The notes: a model not told the origin generated them from the sequence alone. A DNA stretch of 64,000 bases from Pseudomonas graminis (GCF_001705435.1 NZ_MDEN01000061.1:186001-250000), one strand, 5' to 3'; shown: positions 44,123 through 53,941, counted from the stretch's first letter. Translations and numbers: made by a program.

Positions 44123-44440
44123 CGGTGGATTCCTTCAGGCAGTTGGGGAAAGGTGAAGCTGAGGGTCATGTGTGTTGCATGACGGCCATCCTGTACCCGC
44201 AACCGGCACCCGAGAATGACCGCCCGATTACATTTTTGTCATTCAAGCACACCAGCGTTGAGCGTGTCCGCCAGGGCGCAATCAATGACAAAAATGTAAC
44301 CGACCGCGCGCCATCCGTTGGTTACACTCCACATCCGGCGCGGCCTGCAGCCCTTCGCGCCGCTTCTGTCCAATCTGATCACCCACCTGACAGCCCACGC
44401 CGGCGACGTTGCCAATGACGTGAAGCGAGCCTGACCGACG
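44123..44440. promoter_or_regulatory. Divergent control region with two inverted response-regulator boxes
   Basis: ATTACATTTTTGTCATT at 44227-44243 and AATGACAAAAATGTAA at 44284-44299 are exact inverted copies (16 bases each), 40 bases apart. Each looks like the CusR/HprR/CopR box (for example CATTACAAAATTGTAATG in E. coli). One lies nearer the Mo operon start, the other nearer the regulator start, so both directions could be activated by the same regulator. Confidence 0.8.
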
Positions 44441-45136
44441 ATGCACATTCTGCTTATCGAAGACGACACCAAGACTGGCGAGTACCTGAAGAAGGGCCTC
44501 ACCGAGTCCGGTTACAAAGTCGACTGGACCCAGCACGGCACCGACGGCCTGCACATGGCCCTGGAGCACAGCTACGACCTGCTGGTGCTGGACGTCATGC
44601 TGCCGGGCATCGACGGCTGGCAGATCATTGAAATCCTGCGGGCGAAGCAGGACGTGCCGGTGCTGTTTCTCACCGCCCGCGATCAGTTGCAGGACCGTAT
44701 TCGCGGCCTGGAACTGGGCGCCGACGATTACCTGGTCAAGCCGTTTTCATTTACCGAACTGCTCCTGCGCATACGCACCATCCTGCGGCGCGGGGTGGTG
44801 CGCGAGGCCGATCATTTCCACCTCGCCGATCTTGAACTGGACCTGCTGCGCCGTCGGGTCACGCGCCAGCAACAGGTCATCACCCTGACCAACAAGGAAT
44901 TCGCGCTGCTGCATCTGTTTCTGCGCCGCGAGGGCGACGTGCTGTCGAGGGCGCAGATTGCTTCGGAAGTCTGGGACATGAATTTCGACAGCGACACCAA
45001 CGTCGTCGACGTGGCGATCAAGCGCCTGCGCAGCAAGGTCGACACGCCCTACCCGATCAAACTCATCCACACCGTGCGCGGCATCGGTTACGTCTGTGAG
45101 GTGCGGCCATGCGAGCCCGACGCCAGCCATCCCTGA
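44441..45136 (+). CDS. OmpR-family response regulator (CusR/HprR-like)
   Basis: 231 residues. Receiver domain [20 protein letters not shown] with Asp near residue 51 in [13 protein letters not shown] and Lys in [10 protein letters not shown]. The DNA-binding winged helix has [20 protein letters not shown] and [20 protein letters not shown]. The pattern and the sites upstream match copper or hypochlorite-type response regulators. It overlaps the kinase gene by 28 bases. Its likely target is the divergent Mo-oxidoreductase operon. Confidence 0.88.
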   Translation: MHILLIEDDTKTGEYLKKGLTESGYKVDWTQHGTDGLHMALEHSYDLLVLDVMLPGIDGWQIIEILRAKQDVPVLFLTARDQLQDRIRGLELGADDYLVKPFSFTELLLRIRTILRRGVVREADHFHLADLELDLLRRRVTRQQQVITLTNKEFALLHLFLRREGDVLSRAQIASEVWDMNFDSDTNVVDVAIKRLRSKVDTPYPIKLIHTVRGIGYVCEVRPCEPDASHP

Positions 45137-46536
45137 CCCTGCGCGCGACCCTGGCGTTTTCGGTGGTGGCCATGCTCGCCGTCGCCAGCGCCGGCATGTA
45201 CCTCTACGAGACCATGAAGGGCGCGGTCATGACCCGCAGCGACCATGCGGTGCTGGCGCGCCTGGATCACTTTCGCAAACTGCTGCAATACGACCTGACC
45301 CTGACCACGCTGCAAAGCAGCCCGCAGCTGTTCGAGAACATGCTCGACAGCGAAGACGACATTTTCATCATCGCCGAGCCGGGCAAGCCTGCGGTGATCA
45401 TGGTCAATCCGCTGCATGCGCCGCTGCCGCCAATGCCGGTGGTGCCGGCCAACATGCCGCTGGGCGTGGCCGACATGCGCAGCGGCCTGCTGGATTCCGG
45501 CGTGCCGATGCGCGCGGCGACGGTCGAAGCGGTGTCCGGCGGCAAGGTTGTGCACCTGACGGCCGCGCACATTGCGGTCAAGGAGATGGCCACCCTGGCG
45601 GGCTTCCGTAACCGCATCCTGCTCGCTGTGTCGCTCGCGTTTGTGCTGACGGCGTTGCTCGGATATGTGTTGCTGCGACGGGGTCTGCGGCCGTTGCGCA
45701 GAATGGCCAGCCATGCCGCGGCCATCACCCCGGCGCAACTGGACAGCCGCATGGACAACCGCGACACACCGGTAGAGCTGCAGCAACTGGGCGAGGCGTA
45801 TAACGCGATGCTCGACCGGCTTGCCGATGGCTATCAGCGGCTGACGCAGTTTTCCGCCGACCTGGCCCATGAAATCCGCACGCCGGTGGGTTCGTTGATG
45901 GGGCATTGTCAGGTGGCCCTGCGGCAACCGCGCACCGAGGATGAATACCAGGCGTTGCTGGCCTCGAACCTGGAGGAGCTGGAACGGATCTCGCGAATGG
46001 TCGAAAGCATCCTGTTCCTGGCGCGCGCCGATGAAGCCAAGGCCGCGCTCAATCGCCAGACGCTGGACCTGGCGGATGAAATGCAACGGGTCGCGGGCTA
46101 TTTCGAAGGGTTGGCGGAAGAACGGGACATCGCCCTGCACACCGAAGGCGACGCTCGGATCGAGGCCGATCCGCTGCTGCTGCGAAGGGCCCTGAGCAAT
46201 CTGGTGGCCAACGCGATCCGCTACGCCGACGAAGGCAGTGTGATTGACATTCGCGTAATCGAGAGCCGAGTGGTTGAGAACGGCAGGCAGTGCCGCATCG
46301 AAGTAGAGAACCAGGGCCCGACGCTGGACGGCGCCACCCTGGGCAAACTGTTTGACCGCTTCTATCGCGGCGACGCCTCACGGCACCAGAGCTCCGATTC
46401 CAACGGACTCGGCCTGGCGATCGTGGCCGCGATCATGCAGTTGCATGGCGGCGAAGTGTCGGTCAATCAGCCTGCGCCGGGGCGGATCTGTTTCGCACTG
46501 ATGTTCCCACGCCAGCCCGGAGCCCGGCTGCTGTAG
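45109..46536 (+). CDS. Heavy-metal/redox-type sensor histidine kinase (CusS/HprS-like)
   Basis: 475 residues. Membrane segment near 15-35 ([19 protein letters not shown]), a periplasmic domain of about 130 residues, then segment [24 protein letters not shown], then HisKA with His near residue 254 in [20 protein letters not shown]. ATPase N box [10 protein letters not shown] and G box [15 protein letters not shown]. The periplasmic domain has no Cys-rich metal site evident. Together with the regulator it resembles HprRS, which controls periplasmic Met-sulfoxide repair, and the neighbouring operon has a related enzyme. Confidence 0.88.
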   Translation: MRARRQPSLTLRATLAFSVVAMLAVASAGMYLYETMKGAVMTRSDHAVLARLDHFRKLLQYDLTLTTLQSSPQLFENMLDSEDDIFIIAEPGKPAVIMVNPLHAPLPPMPVVPANMPLGVADMRSGLLDSGVPMRAATVEAVSGGKVVHLTAAHIAVKEMATLAGFRNRILLAVSLAFVLTALLGYVLLRRGLRPLRRMASHAAAITPAQLDSRMDNRDTPVELQQLGEAYNAMLDRLADGYQRLTQFSADLAHEIRTPVGSLMGHCQVALRQPRTEDEYQALLASNLEELERISRMVESILFLARADEAKAALNRQTLDLADEMQRVAGYFEGLAEERDIALHTEGDARIEADPLLLRRALSNLVANAIRYADEGSVIDIRVIESRVVENGRQCRIEVENQGPTLDGATLGKLFDRFYRGDASRHQSSDSNGLGLAIVAAIMQLHGGEVSVNQPAPGRICFALMFPRQPGARLL

Positions 46537-46539
46537 CCC

Positions 46540-47220
46540 TCACGCCTTCTTGTCGTGGGTGGCCTGCAGTTTGTAGAACGTCGCCGCCCCGCCTTCGGTG
46601 GCATAGCCAGCGTTGTCCTGGGTGTACACGCCCGCCTTGAAATACAGCGGCTTGCCTTTCCAGGTCAGGTCCAGCTTGGCGCCCCACTGCATGTCGTAGG
46701 CATTGACGGTCAGGTTGCCAGCCTGGGTCAGGTGGATGGTGTAAGTGAAGCGTTGCTTGAGCAGCACGCCGGTTGCCACTTGAATGACTTCGGGCTCGGA
46801 CGTCGGCGTCGCGCGATACTTCACCACGAGGTTGCCGGTCTTGGTTTTTTCCTTGTACTGGTATTCGAGCTTGAGGAGCGGCTCGGTACTGCCAAAGGCG
46901 TGGATCTGACCGATGACGATTTTGCCCGAAGAAGGCACTTGGTCTACGGTGAGCGCGGCACGCAGGAAGTTGTCCGCGTCAGAGTAGGTCCAGTTGTGAA
47001 CCGCACCGTTGGCGTAGGTTTCACGCAGCTCCGTGCGGGGAAATTTGGCATTGTCAGTCCTTGACCCTGTAACCGGCGCCCAGAAGAACAGCGTGTCCCC
47101 TGAACGGAAGTAACCATCCTGGTAACCGCCGACGAGTTTCGGCGTGTCGATGGTGGCGGCTGCGATACCGACCGGTATAGAAAGATTCCAGATGGCGAGA
47201 TCAATCATGGGTGCACTCAT
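46540..47220 (-). CDS. Polysaccharide lyase family 7 (alginate lyase)
   Basis: 226 residues from ATG 47220. PL7 motifs are present in order: FPRTELRE (the R-T-E-L-R-E catalytic strand), GQIHAFGSTEP (QIH) and YFKAGVYTQDNA (Y-F-K-A-G-x-Y-x-Q). It should cut alginate by beta-elimination. No signal peptide is seen at this start or in the longer frame to 47331, so export is uncertain. The C-terminus converges on the sensor kinase, with three bases between the stop codons. No other alginate gene is near. Confidence 0.87.
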   Translation of the reverse strand: MSAPMIDLAIWNLSIPVGIAAATIDTPKLVGGYQDGYFRSGDTLFFWAPVTGSRTDNAKFPRTELRETYANGAVHNWTYSDADNFLRAALTVDQVPSSGKIVIGQIHAFGSTEPLLKLEYQYKEKTKTGNLVVKYRATPTSEPEVIQVATGVLLKQRFTYTIHLTQAGNLTVNAYDMQWGAKLDLTWKGKPLYFKAGVYTQDNAGYATEGGAATFYKLQATHDKKA

Positions 47221-47778
47221 GGTGCGCGAGGCGCACAGCAAAGAAGGTGTCTGGAACAGGCCTGTCACTGCCGTTCCCGTCATCTTTGCTATCGGCTGAA
47301 CCGTTTGATCTTTAGTCGCCCCCGGAGTCAAGAAACCGCCGAACCTGCAGAAGCAGCCCCCAAAGAAAGCACAGTGCCACTATTAAGGCAAAGTGGCTCA
47401 TTGCCCCCATGTTTTGCCCAACCAGCGGAAACCGGGGAGAAGGGCTAATAATTTGGCGCCATTTTTTTGGAGGAGCGCTTAGACGACGCTCAGAAAATTA
47501 GTTCAGCCAGCGAGGATTCAGCCGACAGACGGTATCGGAAAATTCCTGCTTCGGGTCGTCTCGCCTTCCTACTCAGCGATGAGAGCCATCTGGCGCGCCC
47601 TATGCTCTCTGTCAGACATCCGGCCAGACCGTCCTGCGACAATCCGCCCGGCGCTCCAGGACAGATTCCATTTGACGACCCCACAGTGTTACAAGATATT
47701 ATTAGTTAGCAACCTAATAATGCAGCGCCTAATCATTCAGGCCCTAACCAAACTCCGTATCGTTCCAATGGCCTCTTC
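47221..47778. other. Intergenic region, no gene supported
   Basis: 558 bases between the PL7 lyase and marR. A GTGCGC/GCGCAC hairpin lies just above the PL7 start at 47221-47236. The right end holds the ATTATTAG palindrome before marR (separate entry). A short reading frame at 47467-47709 has no ribosome site and no recognisable protein content. Confidence 0.5.
47698..47721. promoter_or_regulatory. Palindromic MarR-type operator
   Basis: ATTATTAG, eight bases TTAGCAAC, then CTAATAAT: arms are perfect complements. It lies 58 bases before the marR start in an AT-rich stretch, a likely autoregulatory site for the efflux operon. Confidence 0.7.
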
Positions 47779-48231
47779 ATGAACCCTGACACCCTGCAAA
47801 TGCGCATTACCGGCGGCGTCGTCGCGGCCTCCCGGCAGTGGCGTCGTGTCTGCCAGACCACGCTGATCAACGTTGGCGTCACCGAAGCCTGCGCCGGCCC
47901 GTTGCTGATGATCGCGCGCCTGGGTGAAGGGGTGCGTCAGGTGACGGTGGCCCAGGCCTGCGGGCTGGAAAGCCCCTCACTGGTGCGCCTGCTCGATCAG
48001 CTGTGCAAGGCCGGACTGGTGCAGCGCACCGAAGACCCCACCGACCGCCGCGCCAAAGCCTTGAGCCTGACCGATCAGGGCCGGGCGTTGGCCAACGCCA
48101 TCGAGGAGGAGCTGATCCGCCTGCGCCGCGACATCTTCAGCAATGTTGACCCGGCCGACCTGGAGGCGACGTTACGGGTGTTCAACGCCATCGCCCAAGC
48201 CACGCCAATGGCGCCGGAGTCGTCATCTTGA
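47779..48231 (+). CDS. MarR-family transcriptional regulator of an efflux operon
   Basis: 150 residues. Winged helix VAQACGLESPSLVRLLDQLC and wing RTEDPTDRRAKALSLTDQGR are typical. It is the first gene of the unit marR-FUSC-DUF1656-HlyD-OMF; its TGA overlaps the next start (TTGA). MarR proteins are usually relieved by phenolic compounds, and AaeB-type pumps export aromatic acids, so an aromatic carboxylic acid signal is likely but inferred. The palindrome at 47698 is its probable site. Confidence 0.88.
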   Translation: MNPDTLQMRITGGVVAASRQWRRVCQTTLINVGVTEACAGPLLMIARLGEGVRQVTVAQACGLESPSLVRLLDQLCKAGLVQRTEDPTDRRAKALSLTDQGRALANAIEEELIRLRRDIFSNVDPADLEATLRVFNAIAQATPMAPESSS

Positions 48232-50327
48232 GCGGCAGGTTCAACGGGTTTTTCGACGGCGTACCGCCGGGTCGCGACTGGTTCTACGGCGTGCGCACGT
48301 TCGCGGCGTCGATGCTGGCGCTGTACATCGCGCTGATGATGGAACTGCCCCGCCCCTATTGGGCGATGGCAACGGTGTACATCGTTTCCAGCCCGTTCGT
48401 GGCGCCGACCAGTTCCAAGGCGCTGTACCGCGCCGCCGGCACGCTGCTCGGCGCCGCAGCGTCGGTGATGCTGGTGCCGATGTTCGTGCAGACGCCGTTT
48501 TTGCTGGCCGTGGTCATCGCACTGTGGACCGGCACCCTGCTCTTCTTGTCCCTGCACTTGCGCACCGCCAACAGCTACGCGCTGATGCTGGCGGGTTACA
48601 CCATGCCGCTGATTTCCTTCCCCGTGGTCGACAACCCCCAGGCGGTGTTCGACATCGCCGTCTCGCGCACCGAGGAAATCTTCCTCGGTATCGTCTGCGC
48701 CGCGGTGGTCGGCGCGATGTTCTGGCCGCGTCGGCTGGCGCCGGTGCTTGTCGACGCCATGGGCAAGTGGTTCAAGGACGCCTCGGCCTACAGCGACCTG
48801 TTCCTCTCGCGCAGCGCCACGCCGGAAGCCGTCGGCGGCCTGCGCACGGCCATGGTCGGGACCTTCAACAGCCTGGAGCTGATGATCGGCCAATTGCCCC
48901 ACGAAGGCGCCCATCGCCAGACCGTGCGCAACGCCAAGGAACTGCGCGGACGGATGATTCATCTGTTGCCGGTCATCGACGCCCTGGACGATGCACTCTG
49001 GGCGCTGGAGCGGCGTTCGCCCGAGCACGTCGCCGACCTCGCCCCGTTGTTGATCGAGTGCCGCAACTGGGTCGAGCAGACCGCAGAAGGTGCACCGATC
49101 ACGTATTGGAAAGCCCTCCACACCGAGCTTGATCGCCTGCAACCCACCCCTGCGCAGATTGACGATCGCCGGCACCTGCTGCTGTCGAACGCGCTGTATC
49201 GCCTGCGCGAGTGGATTGACCTGTGGCAGGACTGCCGCAGCCTGCAGCACGCCATCGAGACCGATGACCACTCGGCGTGGCGCGCGGTGTATCGCCATTG
49301 GCGGCTGGGGCGGCTGTCGCCGTTTCTCGATCGCGGGATGATGCTGTATTCGGTGGCGACCTCAGTCAGTGCCATCATCGTCGCGTCGGTGCTGTGGATC
49401 TTGCTGGGCTGGCAGGATGGCGCGAGCGCAGTGGCGCTGGCGGCGGTGTCGTGCAGCTTCTTCGCGGCGATGGACGACCCGGCGCCGCAGATCTACCGCT
49501 TCTTCTTCTGGACCATGATGTCGGTGATCTTCGCCAGCCTCTATCTGTTCGTGGTGCTGCCTAACCTGCACGACTTCCCGATGCTGGTGCTGGCGTTTTC
49601 AGTGCCGTTCATCTGCGTCGGCACCCTGACCGTTCAGCCGAAGTTCTACCTCGGCACGCTGCTGACCATCGTCAACACTTCGTCCTTCATCAGTATCCAG
49701 AGCGCCTACGACGCCGATTTCGTCAACTTCGTCAATTCCAACCTGGCCGGGCCGGCGGGTCTGGCATTCGCCTTCGTCTGGACGCTGATCGTCAGGCCGT
49801 TCGGCACCGAAGTGGCGGCCAGGCGCCTGACCCGCTTCAGCTGGCGCGACATCGTCTCCCTCAGCGAAGACGCCACCCTGGCCGAGCACCGGCACATGGG
49901 CGTGCGCATGCTGGACCGGCTGATGCAGCACCTGCCGCGCCTGGCGATCACCGCGCAGGATTCCACCACTGCACTGCGCGAAGCGCGGGTTGCCCTGAAC
50001 ATGCTGGACTTGCTGGCATACATGCCACGGGTCGACCCCGCGCCGCGCCAGCTGTTGCGCCAGGTCGCGACCGAAGTCGGTGCGCATTTCCGCGCCTGCC
50101 TGAAAGCCCGGGAGCGTTTGCCCGCCCCTAAAGGTCTGTTGATGACCATGGACCGCGCCCGCCGCGCGCTGGCGTTCAACGGCGAAGATGATGACGACGC
50201 GCGGCTGAATCTGCTGCACGCCCTCAGTGGCTTGCGCCTGGCGCTGCTGCCGGGTGTGGAGATCGTCGATGTGCTCGCCGAGCAGGAAGAACAACCGCCC
50301 TATGGCATCGATGGAGCGCCCTTATGA
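48228..50327 (+). CDS. FUSC-family (AaeB-like) efflux transporter
   Basis: 699 residues. Two blocks of membrane helices: FYGVRTFAASMLALYIALMM at the start and SAIIVASVLWILLGWQDGAS in the second half, each followed by a large soluble region, as in AaeB/FUSC proteins. It begins with TTG overlapping the MarR stop, so translation is coupled; no better start is near. It would export aromatic acids with the downstream adaptor and outer-membrane channel. Confidence 0.88.
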   Translation: MSGRFNGFFDGVPPGRDWFYGVRTFAASMLALYIALMMELPRPYWAMATVYIVSSPFVAPTSSKALYRAAGTLLGAAASVMLVPMFVQTPFLLAVVIALWTGTLLFLSLHLRTANSYALMLAGYTMPLISFPVVDNPQAVFDIAVSRTEEIFLGIVCAAVVGAMFWPRRLAPVLVDAMGKWFKDASAYSDLFLSRSATPEAVGGLRTAMVGTFNSLELMIGQLPHEGAHRQTVRNAKELRGRMIHLLPVIDALDDALWALERRSPEHVADLAPLLIECRNWVEQTAEGAPITYWKALHTELDRLQPTPAQIDDRRHLLLSNALYRLREWIDLWQDCRSLQHAIETDDHSAWRAVYRHWRLGRLSPFLDRGMMLYSVATSVSAIIVASVLWILLGWQDGASAVALAAVSCSFFAAMDDPAPQIYRFFFWTMMSVIFASLYLFVVLPNLHDFPMLVLAFSVPFICVGTLTVQPKFYLGTLLTIVNTSSFISIQSAYDADFVNFVNSNLAGPAGLAFAFVWTLIVRPFGTEVAARRLTRFSWRDIVSLSEDATLAEHRHMGVRMLDRLMQHLPRLAITAQDSTTALREARVALNMLDLLAYMPRVDPAPRQLLRQVATEVGAHFRACLKARERLPAPKGLLMTMDRARRALAFNGEDDDDARLNLLHALSGLRLALLPGVEIVDVLAEQEEQPPYGIDGAPL

Positions 50328-50533
50328 TCGGTGATGTGGACATCAGCGGGATCTTCCTGCCGACCTTTCTGGTGCTGATGGGCATCGCTTACCTGATTTT
50401 TCTGGTGGTGCACGCCGTGTTGACGCGCGCCCGCTTCTACCGCCTGGTCTGGCACCGGGCTTTGTTCAACGTCGGTCTATACGCTCTGTTGCTCGGCGTC
50501 GTGGATACCCTAAGTCGATACCTGATGAAATGA
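50324..50533 (+). CDS. DUF1656 small membrane protein (AaeX-like)
   Basis: 69 residues with two membrane segments (FLVLMGIAYLIFLVVHAVLT and NVGLYALLLGVVDTLSRYLM). Starts with ATGA overlap to the FUSC stop and ends with ATGA overlap to the adaptor start. AaeX-type proteins always accompany AaeAB-type pumps; the precise role is unknown. Confidence 0.88.
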   Translation: MIGDVDISGIFLPTFLVLMGIAYLIFLVVHAVLTRARFYRLVWHRALFNVGLYALLLGVVDTLSRYLMK

Positions 50534-51450
50534 AAAAACCTCTACTGACGCTGGGCCGCGTGGTCCTGACCCTGCTGGTTGTCACCCTCGCCGCGATCGT
50601 CGTGTGGCGCATGGTGATGTATTACATGTACGCGCCCTGGACCCGCGACGGGCACATCCGCGCCGACGTCATCCAGATCGCGCCGGACGTTTCGGGGCTG
50701 ATCGAGAAGGTCGCGGTGAGCGACAACCAACTGGTCAAGAAAGGCCAGTTGCTGTTCACCATCGACCAGGACCGTTTCCGTCTCGCCTTGCGCCAGGCCC
50801 AGGCGACCGTGGCCGAGCGCAAGGAAACCTGGGAACAGGCCCAGCGCGAAAACCGGCGTAACCGCAGCCTCGGCAATCTGGTGGCCCGCGAGCAACTGGA
50901 AGAAAGCCAGTCCAGGGAAGCCCGCGCGTTGTCGGCCCTGAACGAAGCCCAGGTGGCGGTCGATTCGGCGCAACTGAACCTGGACCGCTCGGTGATCCGC
51001 AGCCCGGTGGACGGCTACCTCAACGACCGTGCGCCCCGGGACCGCGAATTCGTCAGCGCCGGGCGGCCGGTGCTGTCGGTGGTGGACAGCAACTCCTTCC
51101 ACATCGACGGCTACTTTGAAGAAACCAAACTGGACGGGATTCACATCGGCTCCGGCGTGGACATCCGCGTGATCGGCGACAACGCCCGCCTGCGCGGCCA
51201 TGTGGTGAGCATCGTCGCCGCCATCGAAGACCGCGACCGCAGCAGCGGCTCGAACCTGCTGCCCAACGTCAATCCGGCGTTCAGCTGGGTGCGTCTGGCC
51301 CAGCGGATTCCGGTGCGCATTGCGTTCGACGACGTGCCAGCGGATTTCCGCATGATTGCGGGGCGCACGGCGACGGTGTCGATCATCGATGACGCCCGCG
51401 CAGATACTCAGGGAAATGATCAAACCGTCCAGCCAGGAGCGCCCAAATGA
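50530..51450 (+). CDS. HlyD/EmrA-family periplasmic adaptor (AaeA-like)
   Basis: 306 residues. One N-terminal membrane anchor (LTLGRVVLTLLVVTLAAIVV), barrel-sandwich domain (WTRDGHIRADVIQIAPDVSG, LSVVDSNSFHIDGYFEETKL) and a coiled coil between (RQAQATVAERKETWEQAQRE). It links the FUSC pump to the outer-membrane channel. Stop overlaps the next start by four bases. Confidence 0.9.
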   Translation: MKKPLLTLGRVVLTLLVVTLAAIVVWRMVMYYMYAPWTRDGHIRADVIQIAPDVSGLIEKVAVSDNQLVKKGQLLFTIDQDRFRLALRQAQATVAERKETWEQAQRENRRNRSLGNLVAREQLEESQSREARALSALNEAQVAVDSAQLNLDRSVIRSPVDGYLNDRAPRDREFVSAGRPVLSVVDSNSFHIDGYFEETKLDGIHIGSGVDIRVIGDNARLRGHVVSIVAAIEDRDRSSGSNLLPNVNPAFSWVRLAQRIPVRIAFDDVPADFRMIAGRTATVSIIDDARADTQGNDQTVQPGAPK

Positions 51451-52871
51451 AACACCGCGCACGCCTGCTCACCGTCGGCATGGGCTTGCTGCTGTCGGCT
51501 TGCACCGTGGTCGGCCCGGATTACACGCTGCCTGAGAAAGCCGCCGTGAATCGACCCGATCTGCAAGGCGAGCTGGCCGGTTCGTCGACCAATGTGGTGT
51601 CGGCGCCGGTGCCGGCTGACTGGTGGCGGCTGTATCACGATCCGAAGCTTGATGAATTGGTGGGTCAGGCGCTGGTGTCGAGCACCGATTTGCGCGTCGC
51701 GGCGGCGAACCTGCAACGGGCGCGCTTTCAGATGAACGAAGCCGATGCGGCCGGCGGCTGGAGCGGCACGGCCAAAGCCGGTGCGCAGCGCTTGCAGGAG
51801 TCCGGCCAGGCCTATCTGCTGCCGGAGAAAGTACCGGTGGCGAACGTCGGCGATGTCGGCCTGACCACTTCGTATCAGTTCGACCTGTTCGGCGTGCTGC
51901 AGCGCGGGATCGAAGCGGCCCAGGCCAACGCCGACGCGACCCAGGCGGCGGCCGACACGGCGCGCATCACGTTGGTGGCCGATGTGGTCCGCGCGTACAC
52001 CCAGGTGTGCGCCGCCAACGAAGAACGCAACATCGCCCTGCACTCCCTCGACCTGCAGAAGCAGGGCCTGAGCCTGACCCAACGCCTGCGCGATGCCGGC
52101 CGTGGCGATGAAACCCAGGTGACGCGCTCGCAAACCCAGTTCCGCTCGCTGCGTGCTGACTTACCGCGTTATGAAGCGGCGCAGAAGTCGGCGTTGTATC
52201 GGTTGTCGATGCTCCTCGCCCGGCCGCTGAACCAGTTGCCGCAAGGGGTGGCGGAATGCGCCGAGCTGCCGCACATCGCTCAAGTCATGCCGGTGGGCGA
52301 TGGCGCCGCGCTGCTCAAGCGTCGCCCCGATGTCCGTCAGGCAGAACGCCGCCTGGCGATGTCGACCGCGGCCATTGGTGTGGCGACCGGCGAGTTGTAT
52401 CCGGACATCAGCATCGGCGCGACCGTGGGCACTGTGGGGATTCTCGATGAACTGGGCGATCCGTCGACCAATCGCTGGGGCTTTGGTGGGGTGATCAATT
52501 GGACCATCCCGTCCAATGGCGCACGGGCGCGAATTCACATCGCCGAAGCGTCGAATCAGGTGGCGCTGGCGCGTTTTGATGGCGTGGTGCTGAACGCGAT
52601 CCGCGAAGCCCAGACCGGGCTGTCGCAATACACCGCGCTGCTGGAACGCCGCGATGCGTTGGTTGAAACCGAGGAGTCGGCGCGCCAGGCTGCGGACCAG
52701 ACCCATCGGTTCTTCCTGGCCGGCCGCGAATCCTTCCTCGCCGACCTGCAAGCCACCCGCACCTACACCGACGTCACCGCGCAACTGGCGGCGGCGAATA
52801 CCCAAGTGGCAATGGGACAGATCGACCTGTTCCTGGCGCTGGGCGGGGGTTGGGGGAACGGGCATCAGTGA
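51447..52871 (+). CDS. Outer-membrane efflux channel lipoprotein (NodT/OprM family)
   Basis: 474 residues. Lipobox LSAC near residue 18 (GMGLLLSACTVVGPDY), then two OEP repeats (DLRVAAANLQRARFQMNEAD; RRPDVRQAERRLAMSTAAIG; and the C-terminal AANTQVAMGQIDLFLALGGG). It forms the TolC-like trimer channel of the efflux system. Last gene of the operon; a REPIN follows at 52901. Confidence 0.91.
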   Translation: MKHRARLLTVGMGLLLSACTVVGPDYTLPEKAAVNRPDLQGELAGSSTNVVSAPVPADWWRLYHDPKLDELVGQALVSSTDLRVAAANLQRARFQMNEADAAGGWSGTAKAGAQRLQESGQAYLLPEKVPVANVGDVGLTTSYQFDLFGVLQRGIEAAQANADATQAAADTARITLVADVVRAYTQVCAANEERNIALHSLDLQKQGLSLTQRLRDAGRGDETQVTRSQTQFRSLRADLPRYEAAQKSALYRLSMLLARPLNQLPQGVAECAELPHIAQVMPVGDGAALLKRRPDVRQAERRLAMSTAAIGVATGELYPDISIGATVGTVGILDELGDPSTNRWGFGGVINWTIPSNGARARIHIAEASNQVALARFDGVVLNAIREAQTGLSQYTALLERRDALVETEESARQAADQTHRFFLAGRESFLADLQATRTYTDVTAQLAAANTQVAMGQIDLFLALGGGWGNGHQ

Positions 52872-52900
52872 GTTCTCGCGGGTTGGCACGCACTGCTTTT

Positions 52901-52994
52901 TGTGGGACCGGCTTTAGCCGGGAAGGCGTCATCTGTCACGCCGCAAAACTGATGTCGTTCACGCAGGCCTTTTCCCGGCTCAAGCCGGTCCTAC
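52901..52994. repeat. REPIN
   Basis: Forward REP TGTGGGACCGGCTTTAGCC, roughly 50-bp spacer, inverted REP TTTTCCCGGCTCAAGCCGG. Confidence 0.9.
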
Positions 52995-53107
52995 AATAGA
53001 CACGCAGTCACGCTCACGCACTGCGCATTCGCTTGAAATTGAACCCCTGCCGGCCAGTACTGCCTGACTCTTAATCATTCAGTCCTATCCGCCCGGAGGC
53101 ACCCCCG

Positions 53108-53941
53108 ATGCGCACGCTTGAACTGGCAGACAAAACCGTCCCCGTTATCGGTCAGGGCACCTGGCACATGGGTGAGGACCGCCATCAGTTCGAGGCGGAA
53201 GACTCGGCGCTGCAACTGGGCATCGACCTCGGTCTGACGCTGATCGACACCGCCGAGATGTACGGCGAAGGCGGCGCTGAGAAAGTCGTCGGCCAGGCCA
53301 TCGCCGGGCGCCGCGACGAGGTCGTGCTGGTGAGCAAGGTCTACCCGCACAACGCCAGCCGCGCGGGCATTCCGGCGGCGTGCGAGCGCAGCCTCAAACG
53401 CATGAACACCGACTATATCGATCTGTATTTGCTGCACTGGCCCGGTCAGTACCCGTTGGAAGAAACCGTTGAAGCCTTCGAGCGTCTGCGTGAAGCGGGC
53501 AAGATCGGTCGCTGGGGCGTGTCCAATTTCGACGTGTCAGACCTGCTTGAGCTCGACGCGTTGGGCCTCGGCGGCGGGTGCGCCACCAACCAGGTGCTGT
53601 ACAACCCGGAAGAACGCGGCATCGAATACGACCTGCTGCCCTGGATGCAAACCGCCCGGATGCCGCTGATGGCGTACTGCCCGATCGGCCAGGCCGGCAA
53701 CTTGCTGATGAACCCTGCCATCCTCGAAGTCGCCGAGCGCCACGACGCCACCCCGGCGCAGATCAGCCTGGCGTGGGTACTGCGTCAGGACGGCGTGATC
53801 GCCATTCCCAAGGCCGTCACTCCCCATCACCTGGAATTGAACGCTGCGGCGGTTGATATCGAGCTGTCCATCGAGGATGAATTGCTGATTGATACCTCAT
53901 GGCCGGCGCCCCTGCGCAAGACGCGGCTGTCAATGGTCTGA
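53108..53941 (+). CDS. Aldo/keto reductase
   Basis: 277 residues, the family length. TIM barrel with LIDTAEMYGEGGAEKVVGQA (catalytic Tyr and Asp), VLVSKVYPHNA (Lys), YIDLYLLHWPGQYPLEETV (His), GRWGVSNFDV, and VIAIPKAVTPHHLE (NADPH site). It reduces aldehydes or ketones with NADPH; substrate unknown. Stands alone. Confidence 0.88.
   Translation: MRTLELADKTVPVIGQGTWHMGEDRHQFEAEDSALQLGIDLGLTLIDTAEMYGEGGAEKVVGQAIAGRRDEVVLVSKVYPHNASRAGIPAACERSLKRMNTDYIDLYLLHWPGQYPLEETVEAFERLREAGKIGRWGVSNFDVSDLLELDALGLGGGCATNQVLYNPEERGIEYDLLPWMQTARMPLMAYCPIGQAGNLLMNPAILEVAERHDATPAQISLAWVLRQDGVIAIPKAVTPHHLELNAAAVDIELSIEDELLIDTSWPAPLRKTRLSMV

Noticed and set aside
47467..47709. Gene in the region before marR
   Set aside because: No ribosome site and no recognisable protein content; overlaps the probable MarR operator.
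48075..49298. 407-residue minus-strand frame opposite the FUSC gene
   Set aside because: Antisense shadow; low-complexity His/Gln/Arg composition and no family motifs.
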